Origin: Rhodocyclales bacterium
GTDB lineage: Bacteria; Pseudomonadota; Gammaproteobacteria; Burkholderiales; Rhodocyclaceae
Length of the DNA stretch: 64,000 nucleotides
Direction of reading: 5' to 3'
Assembly: GCA_016235025.1 (NCBI GenBank)
Contig: JACRMV010000006.1
Coordinates: forward strand, 108,951-172,950
Part shown: one piece after another, positions 37,459 to 46,327 of the stretch
Position numbering within the stretch: the first letter of the stretch is position 1
Layout of the letters: each line of letters begins with the position of its first letter
The notes under the pieces: generated by a model
Seen by the model: the letters and a program-made list of their open reading frames with translations, nothing else
Told to the model about the DNA's origin: nothing
The model's database searches: none
Translations under genes and position numbers: made by a program

Positions 37459-39156
37459 ATGCGTCAATTATTTGACTTTAATGGTGGCGTGAAGCCGGAT
37501 TACCACAAGGATGCATCCGTGCAGCGGCCGATCGCCGTGTCGCCAGCGCCGGCTTTTCTCGTCATCCCGCTGCATCAGAGCATTGGCGGTACACCGCGCC
37601 CGCTCGTGGCCCCTGGCGACCATGTACTGAAAGGCCAGCGCATCGGGGCCGCCGACGGCAACCTGTCCGCCGCCGTGCATGCCTCGACTTCAGGCACCGT
37701 AAGCGCTGTTGAAATGCGCCGCATGCCGCATCCGTCCGGTCTATCGGCGCTCTGTGTGGTGATTGAAACGGATGGCAAGGATGAATGGGGCGAGCGCCAA
37801 CCGTTCGACTACAGGAATCGCCCCCGCGAGGAAACCCGCGATTACCTGCGCGATGCCGGCATCGTCGGCCTCGGCGGCGCTGTCTTCCCCTCGCATCTCA
37901 AGCTGGCACCGGGAAAACAAGGCAGTCTCGACACGCTCGTCATCAACGGCGCCGAATGCGAACCCTTCATCACCTGCGACGACCTGCTGATGCGCGAACG
38001 CGCCGCCGGCATCGTGCGTGGCATACGCATCATGCGCGAACTGCTTGCCGCACACCGCGTGCTGATCGGCATCGAGGACAACAAGCCGCAAGCCATCGCC
38101 GCCATGCAGGCCGCCGTGAGCGGCAGCGGTGAGTCGGACATGGAGATCGTCGCCATCCCCACCCGCTATCCGGCCGGCGGCGCCAAGCAGTTGATCCGCG
38201 TCCTGACCGGAATCGAGGTGCCACATGGCAAACGCTCGACCGATTATGGCGTGCAGTGCTTCAATGTCGGCACGGCCTACGCCATCCATGAAGCCATCGA
38301 TCTTGGCCAGCCGCTCATCTCGCGCATCGTCACGGTGGCCGGCAATGTCGCCGCGCCACGCAACTACGAAGTGCTGCTCGGCACCCCGATGCGCGCAGTG
38401 ATGGCACTCGCAGAGCCGCTGCCCGACACCGACCGCATCATCATGGGCGGACCGATGATGGGCGTCCCCATGCCCGGCGACGAGGTGCCGGTGGTCAAGG
38501 CCACCAACTGCATCCTCGCCGGCTCCAGAAAGCTGTTCCCGCCGCCGCCGCCGGAAATGCCCTGCATTCGCTGCGGCGAGTGCGCCAAGGCCTGCCCCGC
38601 CGACCTGCAACCCTTTGAACTGTACTGGTTCGCGCGCGCGAAGATTTTCGGCAAGGCGCAGGAATACCATCTCTTCGACTGCATCGAATGCGGCTGCTGC
38701 GCCTACGTCTGCCCTTCGCGCATTCCGCTGGTCGACTACTACCGCTTCGCCAAGAGTGAAATCTGGGCGCGCGAAGCCGAGAAGGAAGCCGCCGACAAGG
38801 CGCGCGAACACTACGAATTCCGCCAGCAGCGCGAAGAACGGGAGAAGCAGGAAAAAGCCGCGCGCCTGGCCGCCAAAACTGCCGCCGGCCGCGAAAAGGC
38901 CGCCGTTGCACTGGCCTCGGTCACCTCCGCGGAAAGCGCTACGGCGGCACCCGCTGCCTCTCCGGAAGAAGACGCCAAGAAAGCCCTGATCGCTGCTGCC
39001 CTGGCGCGGGCCCGCGCACAGCAGGCACAGCCCGCCAACACCACCGGCCTGACGCCGGAGCAGGAAGCGGAAATCGCCGCCATCGAAGCCCGACGTGCCG
39101 CGATGCGTGAAGAAATTCGCAAACAGGCCCGCCCTCACCTCCCGCCGGATAACTGA
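37459..39156 (+). CDS. rsxC: electron transport complex subunit RsxC/RnfC
   Basis: 565 aa. NADH/FMN-binding homology (GLGGAVFPSHLKLAPGK, NGAECEPFITCDDLLMRERA) is followed by two 4Fe-4S motifs (CIRCGECAKACPADL and CIECGCCAYVCPSRIPL) and an Ala/Lys/Glu-rich C-terminal tail typical of proteobacterial RsxC. It is the peripheral NADH-oxidising subunit. It starts 2 bp after rsxB. Confidence 0.95.
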   Translation: MRQLFDFNGGVKPDYHKDASVQRPIAVSPAPAFLVIPLHQSIGGTPRPLVAPGDHVLKGQRIGAADGNLSAAVHASTSGTVSAVEMRRMPHPSGLSALCVVIETDGKDEWGERQPFDYRNRPREETRDYLRDAGIVGLGGAVFPSHLKLAPGKQGSLDTLVINGAECEPFITCDDLLMRERAAGIVRGIRIMRELLAAHRVLIGIEDNKPQAIAAMQAAVSGSGESDMEIVAIPTRYPAGGAKQLIRVLTGIEVPHGKRSTDYGVQCFNVGTAYAIHEAIDLGQPLISRIVTVAGNVAAPRNYEVLLGTPMRAVMALAEPLPDTDRIIMGGPMMGVPMPGDEVPVVKATNCILAGSRKLFPPPPPEMPCIRCGECAKACPADLQPFELYWFARAKIFGKAQEYHLFDCIECGCCAYVCPSRIPLVDYYRFAKSEIWAREAEKEAADKAREHYEFRQQREEREKQEKAARLAAKTAAGREKAAVALASVTSAESATAAPAASPEEDAKKALIAAALARARAQQAQPANTTGLTPEQEAEIAAIEARRAAMREEIRKQARPHLPPDN

Positions 39157-39157
39157 C

Positions 39158-40186
39158 GTGACTAATTCGCCTTACCTGCTGAAGCCCGCCAGCGTGCAAT
39201 CGATCATGCTGCGCGTACTGGCGGCGCTGTTGCCGGGAATCGCCGCCTACGTCTGGTTCTTTGGCGCCGCCATCCTGGTGCAGATCGCGCTGGCTACGGT
39301 CGCCGCGCTGGCCGCCGAAGCCCTGATCCTGAAACTGCGCGACAAACCGGTGATGCTGTTCCTCACCGACGGCTCCGCGCTCGTCACCGCCTGGCTGATC
39401 GCCCTGTCACTGCCGCCGCTGGTACCCTGGTGGCTGACCGTGCTCGCCGTCGCCATCGCCATCATTGTGGCCAAGCACCTGTATGGCGGCCTCGGGCAAA
39501 ACCCCTTCAATCCGGCCATGGTCGCCTTCGCCCTGATGATCGTCGCCTATCCACAGTTGATGTCGCATTGGCCGCTGCCGGGTGCAGCCACGTTTACACA
39601 GCAGTGGCAGATGATCTTTCACGCACTGGCTCCTGAAACCCTCGATGCGCTCACCTCCGCCACGCCGCTCGATGCCCTGCGCACCGCCTTGCACACCCAG
39701 GGCACGACAGCCAGCGTGGCGAGTGTGCTGGCCGGCAACGGCAACATCGGCCAATTCGCCGGCCGCGGCTGGGAATGGGTGGCGGGCGGCTACCTTCTGG
39801 GCGGGCTCTGGATGCTGCAACAGCGCATCATCACCTGGCATTTGCCGGCGGCCTTTCTCGCCACCTTGTTCGCGCTTTCCGGCGCTGCCAGCCTCGCCGA
39901 TGGCGCCCACCATGCAGGGCCGCTGTTCCACCTGTTCGGCGGCGGCGCCATGCTGGCCGCCTTTTTCATCATCACCGATCCTGTCTCCGCCGCCACCACC
40001 CCCAAAGGCAAGCTGATTTTTGCCGCCGGCATCGCCCTCATCACCTGGATCATCCGCAGCTTCGGCGCCTACCCGGATGGCATTGCCTTCGGCGTCCTGC
40101 TGATGAATATCGCCGTGCCGCTGATCGACATGTACACCCAGCCCGCCGTGTTTGGCCACAAAAAGGAAGACATGCCGCATGAGTGA
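39158..40186 (+). CDS. rsxD: electron transport complex subunit RsxD/RnfD
   Basis: 342 aa starting VTNSPYLLKPASVQSIMLRV at a GTG. It has multiple TM helices and YGGLGQNPFNPAMVAFALMI as family signature. The conserved flavinylation Thr lies in TSATPLDAL, where FMN is attached by a phosphoester. It is part of the ion-pumping core. Its 3' end overlaps rsxG by 8 bp. Confidence 0.94.
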   Translation: MTNSPYLLKPASVQSIMLRVLAALLPGIAAYVWFFGAAILVQIALATVAALAAEALILKLRDKPVMLFLTDGSALVTAWLIALSLPPLVPWWLTVLAVAIAIIVAKHLYGGLGQNPFNPAMVAFALMIVAYPQLMSHWPLPGAATFTQQWQMIFHALAPETLDALTSATPLDALRTALHTQGTTASVASVLAGNGNIGQFAGRGWEWVAGGYLLGGLWMLQQRIITWHLPAAFLATLFALSGAASLADGAHHAGPLFHLFGGGAMLAAFFIITDPVSAATTPKGKLIFAAGIALITWIIRSFGAYPDGIAFGVLLMNIAVPLIDMYTQPAVFGHKKEDMPHE

Positions 40187-40892
40187 CCCGGACGAACCGC
40201 TGGAAATCGCCCATCCCGAGGAATCCGGCGCGATGCGTATCGCGATCCGCACGGCCGCGGTCCTGCTGGCCTTCACACTGGCCTTTACCGCCTTCATGTC
40301 CAGTGCCTGGTATCTCACCGCGCCGCGCGTCGCCGCCAGCGCCCAGGCGGAAAAACTCCGGCTCATCGGCGAGGTGCTGGCGCCGACTTTATACGACAAC
40401 GCACTGCTGGCCGACGCCATCACCTTGCCGCCGCAAACCGTCCTGGGACTTGACGAAGACACCCGCCTGTTCCGTGCCCGCAAGAACGGCGCGCCGGTGG
40501 CGCTGGTTCTGGAAGCGACCGCTCCCGACGGGTATTCCGGACAGATCGGCCTGCTGCTCGCCGTTGCCGCCGATGGCCGCCTGCTTGCCGTGCGTGTCAC
40601 CCGCCACAAGGAAACGCCAGGGCTGGGCGATTACATCGATCCCAAGAAAGACCGCAACAAGGCCCGCCCCTGGATCACGCAGTTTTCCAATCTCGGCTTC
40701 GCGCAAATCCCGATCGACCAGTGGCGCGTCAAGAAGGATGGCGGCCATTTCGATCAACGCGCCGGCGCCACCATCTCGGCCCGTGCCGTGACCAACGCCA
40801 CGCGCCAGGCCCTGGCGTGGACCGTGGCACGGCGCGATAAACTGTTCGCCTTGCCCAACAATGCCCGCTTCACTGACTCGTCCGAGGAGTAG
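40179..40892 (+). CDS. rsxG: electron transport complex subunit RsxG/RnfG
   Basis: 237 aa. One TM (AAVLLAFTLAFTAFMSSAWY) is followed by a periplasmic FMN-binding domain with flavinylation motif AGATISARAVTNA (target Thr) and TRHKETPGLGDYIDPKKDRN. The ATG at 40179 overlaps rsxD. The frame is intact. Confidence 0.94.
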   Translation: MSDPDEPLEIAHPEESGAMRIAIRTAAVLLAFTLAFTAFMSSAWYLTAPRVAASAQAEKLRLIGEVLAPTLYDNALLADAITLPPQTVLGLDEDTRLFRARKNGAPVALVLEATAPDGYSGQIGLLLAVAADGRLLAVRVTRHKETPGLGDYIDPKKDRNKARPWITQFSNLGFAQIPIDQWRVKKDGGHFDQRAGATISARAVTNATRQALAWTVARRDKLFALPNNARFTDSSEE

Positions 40893-40895
40893 ATC

Positions 40896-41573
40896 ATGAG
40901 CGCCTGGAAAGACATCGCCCATAACGGCATCTGGAAGCAAAATACCCTGCTCGCCCAGTTGCTCGGCCTGTGCCCGCTGCTGGCGGTAAGCACGACGCTG
41001 GTCAACGCCGTCAGCCTGGGACTGGCGACCATTCTCGTCATGCTGCTGTCCAATCTCGCCATCTCCGCTTTGCGCTCCCTGATTCCGTATGAAATTCGCA
41101 TCCCGGTGTTCGTCCTCATCATTGCCGCGCTGGTGACGGTGGTCGACCTGGCGTTCAACGCCTATTTGCATGACCTGTACCTGGTGCTGGGCATTTTCAT
41201 CCCGCTGATCGTCACCAACTGCATCGTGCTTGCCCGCGTCGAAGCCTTTGCCGCCAAGAATGGACTGCTGGATTCCATGCTCGACGGCGTCGCGATGGGC
41301 GCAGGATTCCTGTGGGTCATCGGCCTGATCGGCGGCCTGCGCGAAATCATCGGCCAGGGCACCCTGTTTTCCGGCATCGAGATGATCGTGCCAACGGCCC
41401 ATGCCCTCCAGATACTGCCCGCCGACTACCCCGGATTCCTGGTCATGATCCTGCCGCCGGGCGCCTTCTTCACGCTCGCCCTGCTGATCGCCGGCCGCAA
41501 CTGGCTGGAGGCGCGGGCCAATCAGCGGCGACTGGCGCAGCAGCGCCGCGACACGGCGCCGTTGACGGCATGA
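40896..41573 (+). CDS. rsxE: electron transport complex subunit RsxE/RnfE
   Basis: 225 aa with six TM helices: NTLLAQLLGLCPLLAVSTTL, VNAVSLGLATILVMLLSNLA and LGIFIPLIVTNCIVLARVEA. The conserved Cys residues pair with those of RsxA for the intramembrane cluster. It is the last rsx gene; its stop overlaps the nth start by ATGA. Confidence 0.95.
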   Translation: MSAWKDIAHNGIWKQNTLLAQLLGLCPLLAVSTTLVNAVSLGLATILVMLLSNLAISALRSLIPYEIRIPVFVLIIAALVTVVDLAFNAYLHDLYLVLGIFIPLIVTNCIVLARVEAFAAKNGLLDSMLDGVAMGAGFLWVIGLIGGLREIIGQGTLFSGIEMIVPTAHALQILPADYPGFLVMILPPGAFFTLALLIAGRNWLEARANQRRLAQQRRDTAPLTA

Positions 41574-42217
41574 CCCCGGCCAGCGTGCGCGAATTCTTCG
41601 CCCGCCTCGCGGCGGCGAATCCGGAACCGGCAACCGAACTTAACTACGCCACACCCTTCCAGTTGCTGGTCGCCGTGGTGCTCTCGGCGCAGGCCACCGA
41701 CAAAGGCGTCAATCGCGCCACCGGCCCGCTGTTCCACGAGCACCCGACGCCCGCCGCACTGGCCGCCCTGGGCGAGGAAGGCATCGCCGGTTACATCCAG
41801 ACCATCGGCCTCTACCGCACCAAGGCGAAAAATGTCGCCGCCCTGTCCCGCCTGCTGCTCGAACGGCACGGCGGCGAGGTGCCGCACGACCGCGCCGCGC
41901 TCGAAGCCCTGCCCGGCGTCGGCCGCAAGACCGCCAACGTGGTGCTCAATATCGCTTTCGGCGAACCGACGATCGCCGTCGATACGCATATTTTCCGCGT
42001 CAGCAACCGCACCGGCCTGGCGTGCGGCAAGACCGTCGCCGCCGTCGAGCAGAAACTGCTCAAGGTCGTCCCCGCCGAATACCGCCAGCATGCCCATCAC
42101 TGGCTGATTCTCCACGGCCGCTACACCTGCAAGGCGCGCACGCCGGATTGCCCGCGCTGCATCGTTGCCGACCTCTGCGCTTTCAAAGAAAAAACCCGGG
42201 GAGAAACCCATGTTTAA
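41570..42217 (+). CDS. nth: endonuclease III
   Basis: 215 aa. The helix-hairpin-helix is LPGVGRKTANVVLNIAFGEP with catalytic Lys, the catalytic Asp lies in IAVDTHIFRVSNRTGL, and the C-terminal 4Fe-4S cluster is CKARTPDCPRCIVADLC. It removes oxidised pyrimidines and cleaves the AP site. It is coupled to rsxE, the same neighbourhood as in E. coli (rsxABCDGE-nth). Confidence 0.97.
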   Translation: MTPASVREFFARLAAANPEPATELNYATPFQLLVAVVLSAQATDKGVNRATGPLFHEHPTPAALAALGEEGIAGYIQTIGLYRTKAKNVAALSRLLLERHGGEVPHDRAALEALPGVGRKTANVVLNIAFGEPTIAVDTHIFRVSNRTGLACGKTVAAVEQKLLKVVPAEYRQHAHHWLILHGRYTCKARTPDCPRCIVADLCAFKEKTRGETHV

Positions 42218-42632
42218 TCCCAGCCGCGACCAGGCGCGCCAGTTCCTCGTCGACGCCTGGCGCAAGCGCTGCGCATCGCTACCCGCCACGCCGCTGGAAA
42301 CCCTGGCCGCCGATCTGGTCGCGCTGCATCCCGAATACCACGCCCTGCTCGAAGCCGACGACGCCCTCAGCCGCGAATGGACGCCGGAACAGGGGGCGAC
42401 CAATCCGTTCCTGCACCTGTCATTGCATCTGGCGATCGAAGAACAACTGTCGATCGACCAGCCGCCCGGCATCCGCGCTGCCTTCGGGGAACTCCTCGCC
42501 CGCCGTGGCGATCGCCATGAGGCGTTGCATGTCGTGCTTGACGCCCTGGGCGAAACACTCTGGCGTGCCCAGCGCGACCGGCAGCCGCTCGATGCCGAGG
42601 CCTATCTCGAACACATCCGCCGGGTCGTTTAA
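42210..42632 (+). CDS. DUF1841 family protein
   Basis: 140 aa starting MFNPSRDQARQFLVDAWRKR, the conserved DUF1841 opening. HLSLHLAIEEQLSIDQPPGI is the family core, with His residues that could bind metal. Function unknown; it occurs mainly in beta- and gammaproteobacteria. The ATG at 42210 overlaps nth by 8 bp. Its TAA stop abuts a dispersed repeat. Confidence 0.9.
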   Translation: MFNPSRDQARQFLVDAWRKRCASLPATPLETLAADLVALHPEYHALLEADDALSREWTPEQGATNPFLHLSLHLAIEEQLSIDQPPGIRAAFGELLARRGDRHEALHVVLDALGETLWRAQRDRQPLDAEAYLEHIRRVV

Positions 42633-42660
42633 AAAAGTCGGCTCTGACAGTACGGCGGCG
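42633..42660 (+). repeat. dispersed repeat copy 5
   Basis: AAAAGTCGGCTCTGACAGTA then CGGCGGCG, starting directly after the DUF1841 stop codon and ending 8 bp before the convergent MBL gene stop. Confidence 0.8.
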
Positions 42661-42668
42661 CCCGGCAA

Positions 42669-43442
42669 TCAGGCAGGTATCCGGTAAGCGTCCTGCGTCA
42701 GCAGATCGATACCACAGGGCTGGTTCTCGATCCAGTCAATCAGCCTGCCGCACATTTCCTTGCCGACAAAACGCTGACCGTGCTGCGGCACGATCTGCTC
42801 GATATCGAGCCCGCGCACCATCTGCGCCCAGAACCGCGTGACCTTGTTCGAGATCATGTAGCGACGGTGGAACCCCGCCATCTTCGGCACATGCGCAGCA
42901 AAATCGGCAACCGGCTTCTCGGCCTCGGCACTTGCCGCCAGCGAGACGCCCAGGTCGCCGGAAAAAAGAATCTTCGCCACCGGGTCGTAAAACTGGAAAT
43001 TGCCCTCGGAATGCATGAAATGGGCGGGGATGGCCTTGAGCGCGCACTGCCCCAGCGGAATGTTCATGCCGGCATCGGGAATGCCCTCGATGCGGCCGGT
43101 GATGTCGCGGCCGGTGGTGAAGTGCGGCACGAAGCGCGTCCATAGCTGCGAGATCAGCACCTTGCACGGCGAGGCGATGAACCACTTGTTGACCGAAGCG
43201 ATGATGTCCGGATCGGCGTGCGAGGCAAGGATGTAATCCAGGTTGCGCGAGGGAAAATACTTCTGCATCGCCATCAGCAGCGCGTTATAGGTCATGTTGC
43301 CGCCAGGATCGATCAGCGCGCCGTGACCATTATCGACGATCAGGAACTGGTTGGACTGCACGGCATGATCATGCTCCTCGTCGACCAGGTCGTAAAAGGC
43401 AAGGCAGATGTGCTTGCCATCGTTGTAGAGTTCAACTGCCAT
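42669..43442 (-). CDS. MBL-fold diiron (ODP-type) protein
   Basis: About 257 aa. The metallo-beta-lactamase domain resembles the diiron domain of flavodiiron proteins, with no flavodoxin. Ligand positions read SHADPDIIAS (His, Asp, Asp), FMHSEGNF (His), FSGDLG (Asp) and VPQHGQRF (His). The usual H-x-E-x-D-H has become H-x-D-x-D-I. Such stand-alone domains act as oxygen or redox sensors in other bacteria. The ATG at 43442 lies 29 bp after the GspE-like gene, so the two are probably co-transcribed. Confidence 0.85.
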   Translation of the reverse strand: MAVELYNDGKHICLAFYDLVDEEHDHAVQSNQFLIVDNGHGALIDPGGNMTYNALLMAMQKYFPSRNLDYILASHADPDIIASVNKWFIASPCKVLISQLWTRFVPHFTTGRDITGRIEGIPDAGMNIPLGQCALKAIPAHFMHSEGNFQFYDPVAKILFSGDLGVSLAASAEAEKPVADFAAHVPKMAGFHRRYMISNKVTRFWAQMVRGLDIEQIVPQHGQRFVGKEMCGRLIDWIENQPCGIDLLTQDAYRIPA

Positions 43443-43471
43443 GATATCTCCCGGGAAATGCCCAGACTGCG

Positions 43472-45277
43472 TCAATTCATTCCGACTGCGGGCGGTGCGA
43501 CCTTGAGAATCTCCTCGATGGTCGTCAGTCCTGCCGCCACTTTCTTCGCCCCGGCGATACGCAGGGATTTCATGCCTTCGCGCATCGCCTGTTCACGCAA
43601 GCGGTCGAGCTCGGCGCCATTCCCCACCAGGCGCTTGAGCTCAGGAGACAGCGGCATGATTTCATAAATTCCGATGCGGCCCTTGTAGCCGGTCATGCGG
43701 CAGTCGAGGCAGCCCACGGGATGATAGAGCTGCGCCGGCTTGCCGGCTTTCCACGGCGCCACCAACGCATTCCAGGCCAGTTCATCCTCGGCGCGCAGCC
43801 CGCCAGGCTGCTTGCAGCTCGGGCACAGAGTGCGCACCAGGCGTTGCGCCATGACGCCGATCACGGTCGAGGACAGCAGGTACGGCGCCACACCGAGGTC
43901 AATCAAGCGGGTAATGGCCGAGGGCGCATCATTGGTATGCAAGGTAGATAGCACCAGATGCCCGGTCAGCGCCGCCTGGATGGCCATGTCGGCCGTCTCC
44001 AGGTCGCGGATCTCGCCCACCATGATGATGTCCGGATCCTGCCGCATCAGGGCGCGGATGCCTTCGGCGAAGCCCATGCCGATGTCCGCCAGAACCTGCA
44101 CCTGGTTGAAGGCCGGCTCGATCATCTCGATCGGGTCTTCCAGCGTGCACACATTCACCTCCGGCGTCGCCAGCTGCTTCAGCGTCGAATACAGGGTCAC
44201 GGTCTTGCCGCTGCCGGTCGGGCCGGTCACCAGGATGATGCCATTCGGGTGCGCTGCCATCTCGTTCCACAGCGTGGCTTCTTCTGCGGCAAAGCCGAGT
44301 TCGGAAAAATCGCGCACCAGCACCTCGGGGTCGAAAATCCGCATCACCAGCTTCTCGCCGAAGGCGGTCGGCAGCGTCGCCAGGCGCAGCTCCACCGCCT
44401 GGCCGTCAGGCATGCGCGTCTTGATCCGGCCATCCTGTGGACGGCGCTTCTCCACCACGTCCATGCGGCCGAGGATCTTGATCCGGCTGGTCATGGCGTT
44501 GAGCACCGTCATCGGAATCTGATACACCTGATGCAGCACGCCGTCGATGCGAAAGCGCACGATGCCCAGATCGCGGCGCGGCTCGACGTGGATATCCGAG
44601 GCGCGCTGTTCGAACGCGTACTGCCACAGCCAATCGACAATGCGCACGATGTGCTGGTCGTTGGCATCGAATTGCTTGTTGCCTTTGGAGAGATCGACCA
44701 GTTGCTCGAAATTCGAGCCGCCGCCGGTCACGTCGCCCCTGCTCTGCGCCCCCTTGATCGACTTGGCAAGGTTGTAGAACTCCACCTGGTAACGCGCGAT
44801 GTCCTTCGGATTGCTGATGACGCGACGGATCGGCTGCTTCAGGATCGGTGCGATTTCCGCTTCCCAGGCGCGCTGGAACGGCTCGGCCGTGGCGATCACG
44901 ATTTCGTGCGCCTTGACCTCGACCGGCAGGATGCGGAAGCGCGTGGCGTAGGTGCTGCTCATCACCTCGGTCACCGCCGCAAAGTTGATCTTGAGCGGAT
45001 CGATGTGCAGGTAATCAAGCCCCGACCACTGCGCCAGCCATTGCGTCAGGCTGTCCAGGTCGAGCACCCGGTGCGGTGGCTGGAGCGACTTCCAGCGCTG
45101 CTCGGATATCACCACCAGCGGATGGACATCGGCCATGAAATAGCGCCGCTCCTGCTTGAAGGCCGCCGCCGGTTCAGCGTCGATCAAGCCATCGGCGACC
45201 AGTGCGTCGATCACCTCGGGCAGGGTCAGGCTATGCTCCTTGGTTTCCTTGATTTCCGTGGCTGCGGCTTGATTCAC
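43472..45277 (-). CDS. GspE/PilB-family secretion ATPase
   Basis: About 601 aa. An N-terminal MshEN-like region (residues 20-170) is followed by the ATPase with Walker A GPTGSGKTVTLYS, Asp box LEDPIEMIEPAFNQ, Walker B DPDIIMVGEIRD, a His box (STLHTNDAPSAITRL) and Zn-binding CPSCKQ/CLDCRMTG. It is a polymerising motor of type II secretion or type IV pilus kind, but no pilin or GspF gene is nearby. An upstream TTG (45337) would add residues encoded by a dispersed repeat; the GTG at 45277 (VNQAAATEIK) is more plausible. No clear Shine-Dalgarno is present. Confidence 0.85.
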   Translation of the reverse strand: MNQAAATEIKETKEHSLTLPEVIDALVADGLIDAEPAAAFKQERRYFMADVHPLVVISEQRWKSLQPPHRVLDLDSLTQWLAQWSGLDYLHIDPLKINFAAVTEVMSSTYATRFRILPVEVKAHEIVIATAEPFQRAWEAEIAPILKQPIRRVISNPKDIARYQVEFYNLAKSIKGAQSRGDVTGGGSNFEQLVDLSKGNKQFDANDQHIVRIVDWLWQYAFEQRASDIHVEPRRDLGIVRFRIDGVLHQVYQIPMTVLNAMTSRIKILGRMDVVEKRRPQDGRIKTRMPDGQAVELRLATLPTAFGEKLVMRIFDPEVLVRDFSELGFAAEEATLWNEMAAHPNGIILVTGPTGSGKTVTLYSTLKQLATPEVNVCTLEDPIEMIEPAFNQVQVLADIGMGFAEGIRALMRQDPDIIMVGEIRDLETADMAIQAALTGHLVLSTLHTNDAPSAITRLIDLGVAPYLLSSTVIGVMAQRLVRTLCPSCKQPGGLRAEDELAWNALVAPWKAGKPAQLYHPVGCLDCRMTGYKGRIGIYEIMPLSPELKRLVGNGAELDRLREQAMREGMKSLRIAGAKKVAAGLTTIEEILKVAPPAVGMN

Positions 45278-45280
45278 GAT

Positions 45281-45309
45281 GAAAAGTCGGCGCTGGCGAT
45301 ACGCCGCAC
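45281..45309 (+). repeat. dispersed repeat copy 6
   Basis: GAAAAGTCGGCGCTGGCGAT then ACGCCGCAC. It ends 3 bp upstream of the likely GTG start of the GspE-like gene and so forms its untranslated leader. Confidence 0.8.
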
Positions 45310-45425
45310 TATAGCCGACAAAGCCACGGGGATTCAATGGCCGCCCGATGGGGATTCCGGGAACAGTATGATATTGCCTGCTTGAACCACCTCACACTGC
45401 CACCTCATCCCTGCGGAGGAACCGA

Positions 45426-45830
45426 ATGAAACACGTGATCGCCCTGATTACAGGCGCGCTGCTCGCGCTGCCCGCCCTCGCCCAAACGTCTGCTCCCGAA
45501 TGCGCCGAGGCGCGCGACCCCGCGCGCTGCGAGGCCCGGCAGGCGGCGCTCGTCACCTGCGCCGAAAAACATGGCGCCGACAAGCGCGCCTGCCTCGATG
45601 CCCATATGCCGCCGCTCGATTGCAGCAAGGCGGCCGATCCGCAACGTTGTGAAGCCATCGAGCGTGCCAAGGAAATCTGCAAGGGCAAGAACGGCAAGGA
45701 ACTGAAGTCCTGCCTCAAAGCGGAAAATCCGAAGAAGTCGGTCAAAGGGCAAAAGACGCGCAAGGGAAAGACGGCGGTGAAGAAGAAAAAAGCCGTCAAG
45801 CATCACGCCAAGGCGTCACCCCAGCACTGA
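45426..45830 (+). CDS. secreted Cys-rich protein with Lys-rich tail
   Basis: 134 aa with a signal peptide (MKHVIALITGALLALPALAQ). The mature domain has eight Cys in regularly spaced pairs (CAEARDPARCEARQ, CAEKHGADKRACLDAHMP, CSKAADPQRCEAIERAK, CKGKNGKELKSCLKA). It ends in a strongly basic tail (KGQKTRKGKTAVKKKKAVKH). It is reminiscent of the Cys-repeat protein at 12610 in its paired-Cys helices. The tail could bind nucleic acid or anionic polymer (inference). It converges on and overlaps the deoxyinosine glycosylase by 28 bp. Confidence 0.8.
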   Translation: MKHVIALITGALLALPALAQTSAPECAEARDPARCEARQAALVTCAEKHGADKRACLDAHMPPLDCSKAADPQRCEAIERAKEICKGKNGKELKSCLKAENPKKSVKGQKTRKGKTAVKKKKAVKHHAKASPQH

Positions 45831-46309
45831 AGTTTCGCTGCGTACGAAAGCCCGGCATGGGCCGGGCTGGTCGAGGGCAGCACACGGGTTTCATAGCCCA
45901 GCGCCTCGACCTCGCGCACACGTCGCGCCGCCATGCGGCCGTTGAAGCAAACCCGCCGCAGCGCCGGCGCAGACCTTTTCAGTATCGCCAAATCGTTCGG
46001 CAACGCGTGACGAATCGCGGCATCGAGGCTGCCGTCGCGCTCGCACGCGGCGAACACATCCCAGATCGCGATGCCCGCCGCCTCGACGAGGGCGATGCGT
46101 GTCGGGTAGTCCAGCAGCGGCAAGGGCTGATCCAGCACATCGCCGAGGATGCGCCAGAACTGGTTGCGCGGGTGGGCATAGTATTGCTGCGCCGCCAGCG
46201 AGGCAGCGGACGGGAAACTGCCGAGAATGAGCACCCGCGCCCCGGCAGCGATGACCGGCGGCAAGCCGCACAGCAAGCGGCCGACTCCCTGCATGTCCTG
46301 GTGCGCCAT
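45803..46309 (-). CDS. DNA-deoxyinosine glycosylase (UDG superfamily, HDG type)
   Basis: 168 aa. Motif A reads VLILGSFPSAASLAAQQYYA then HPRNQFWRIL, the mark of the hypoxanthine-DNA glycosylase branch. Motif B near the C-terminus is LPSTSPAHAGLSYAAK. It removes hypoxanthine arising from adenine deamination. It is a third base-excision glycosylase in the window beside the type V enzyme and Nth. The gene is intact; its tail overlaps the convergent Cys-rich protein gene. Confidence 0.88.
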   Translation of the reverse strand: MAHQDMQGVGRLLCGLPPVIAAGARVLILGSFPSAASLAAQQYYAHPRNQFWRILGDVLDQPLPLLDYPTRIALVEAAGIAIWDVFAACERDGSLDAAIRHALPNDLAILKRSAPALRRVCFNGRMAARRVREVEALGYETRVLPSTSPAHAGLSYAAKLQCWGDALA

Positions 46310-46327
46310 GGCTCGATGCCCTGCGGG

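Noticed and set aside
37530..37562. Repeat-like stretch in rsxC (CGCCGTGTCGCCAGCGCCGG)
   Set aside because: It aligns with natural RsxC sequence without an extra block, so it is probably chance similarity.
40378..40400. CTGGCGCCGACTTTATAC in rsxG
   Set aside because: Only the centre matches the repeat and the encoded LAPTLYDN fits the family.
45850..45875. GCCCGGC/GCCGGGC hairpin
   Set aside because: It lies within the coding end of the deoxyinosine glycosylase and has no T-run.
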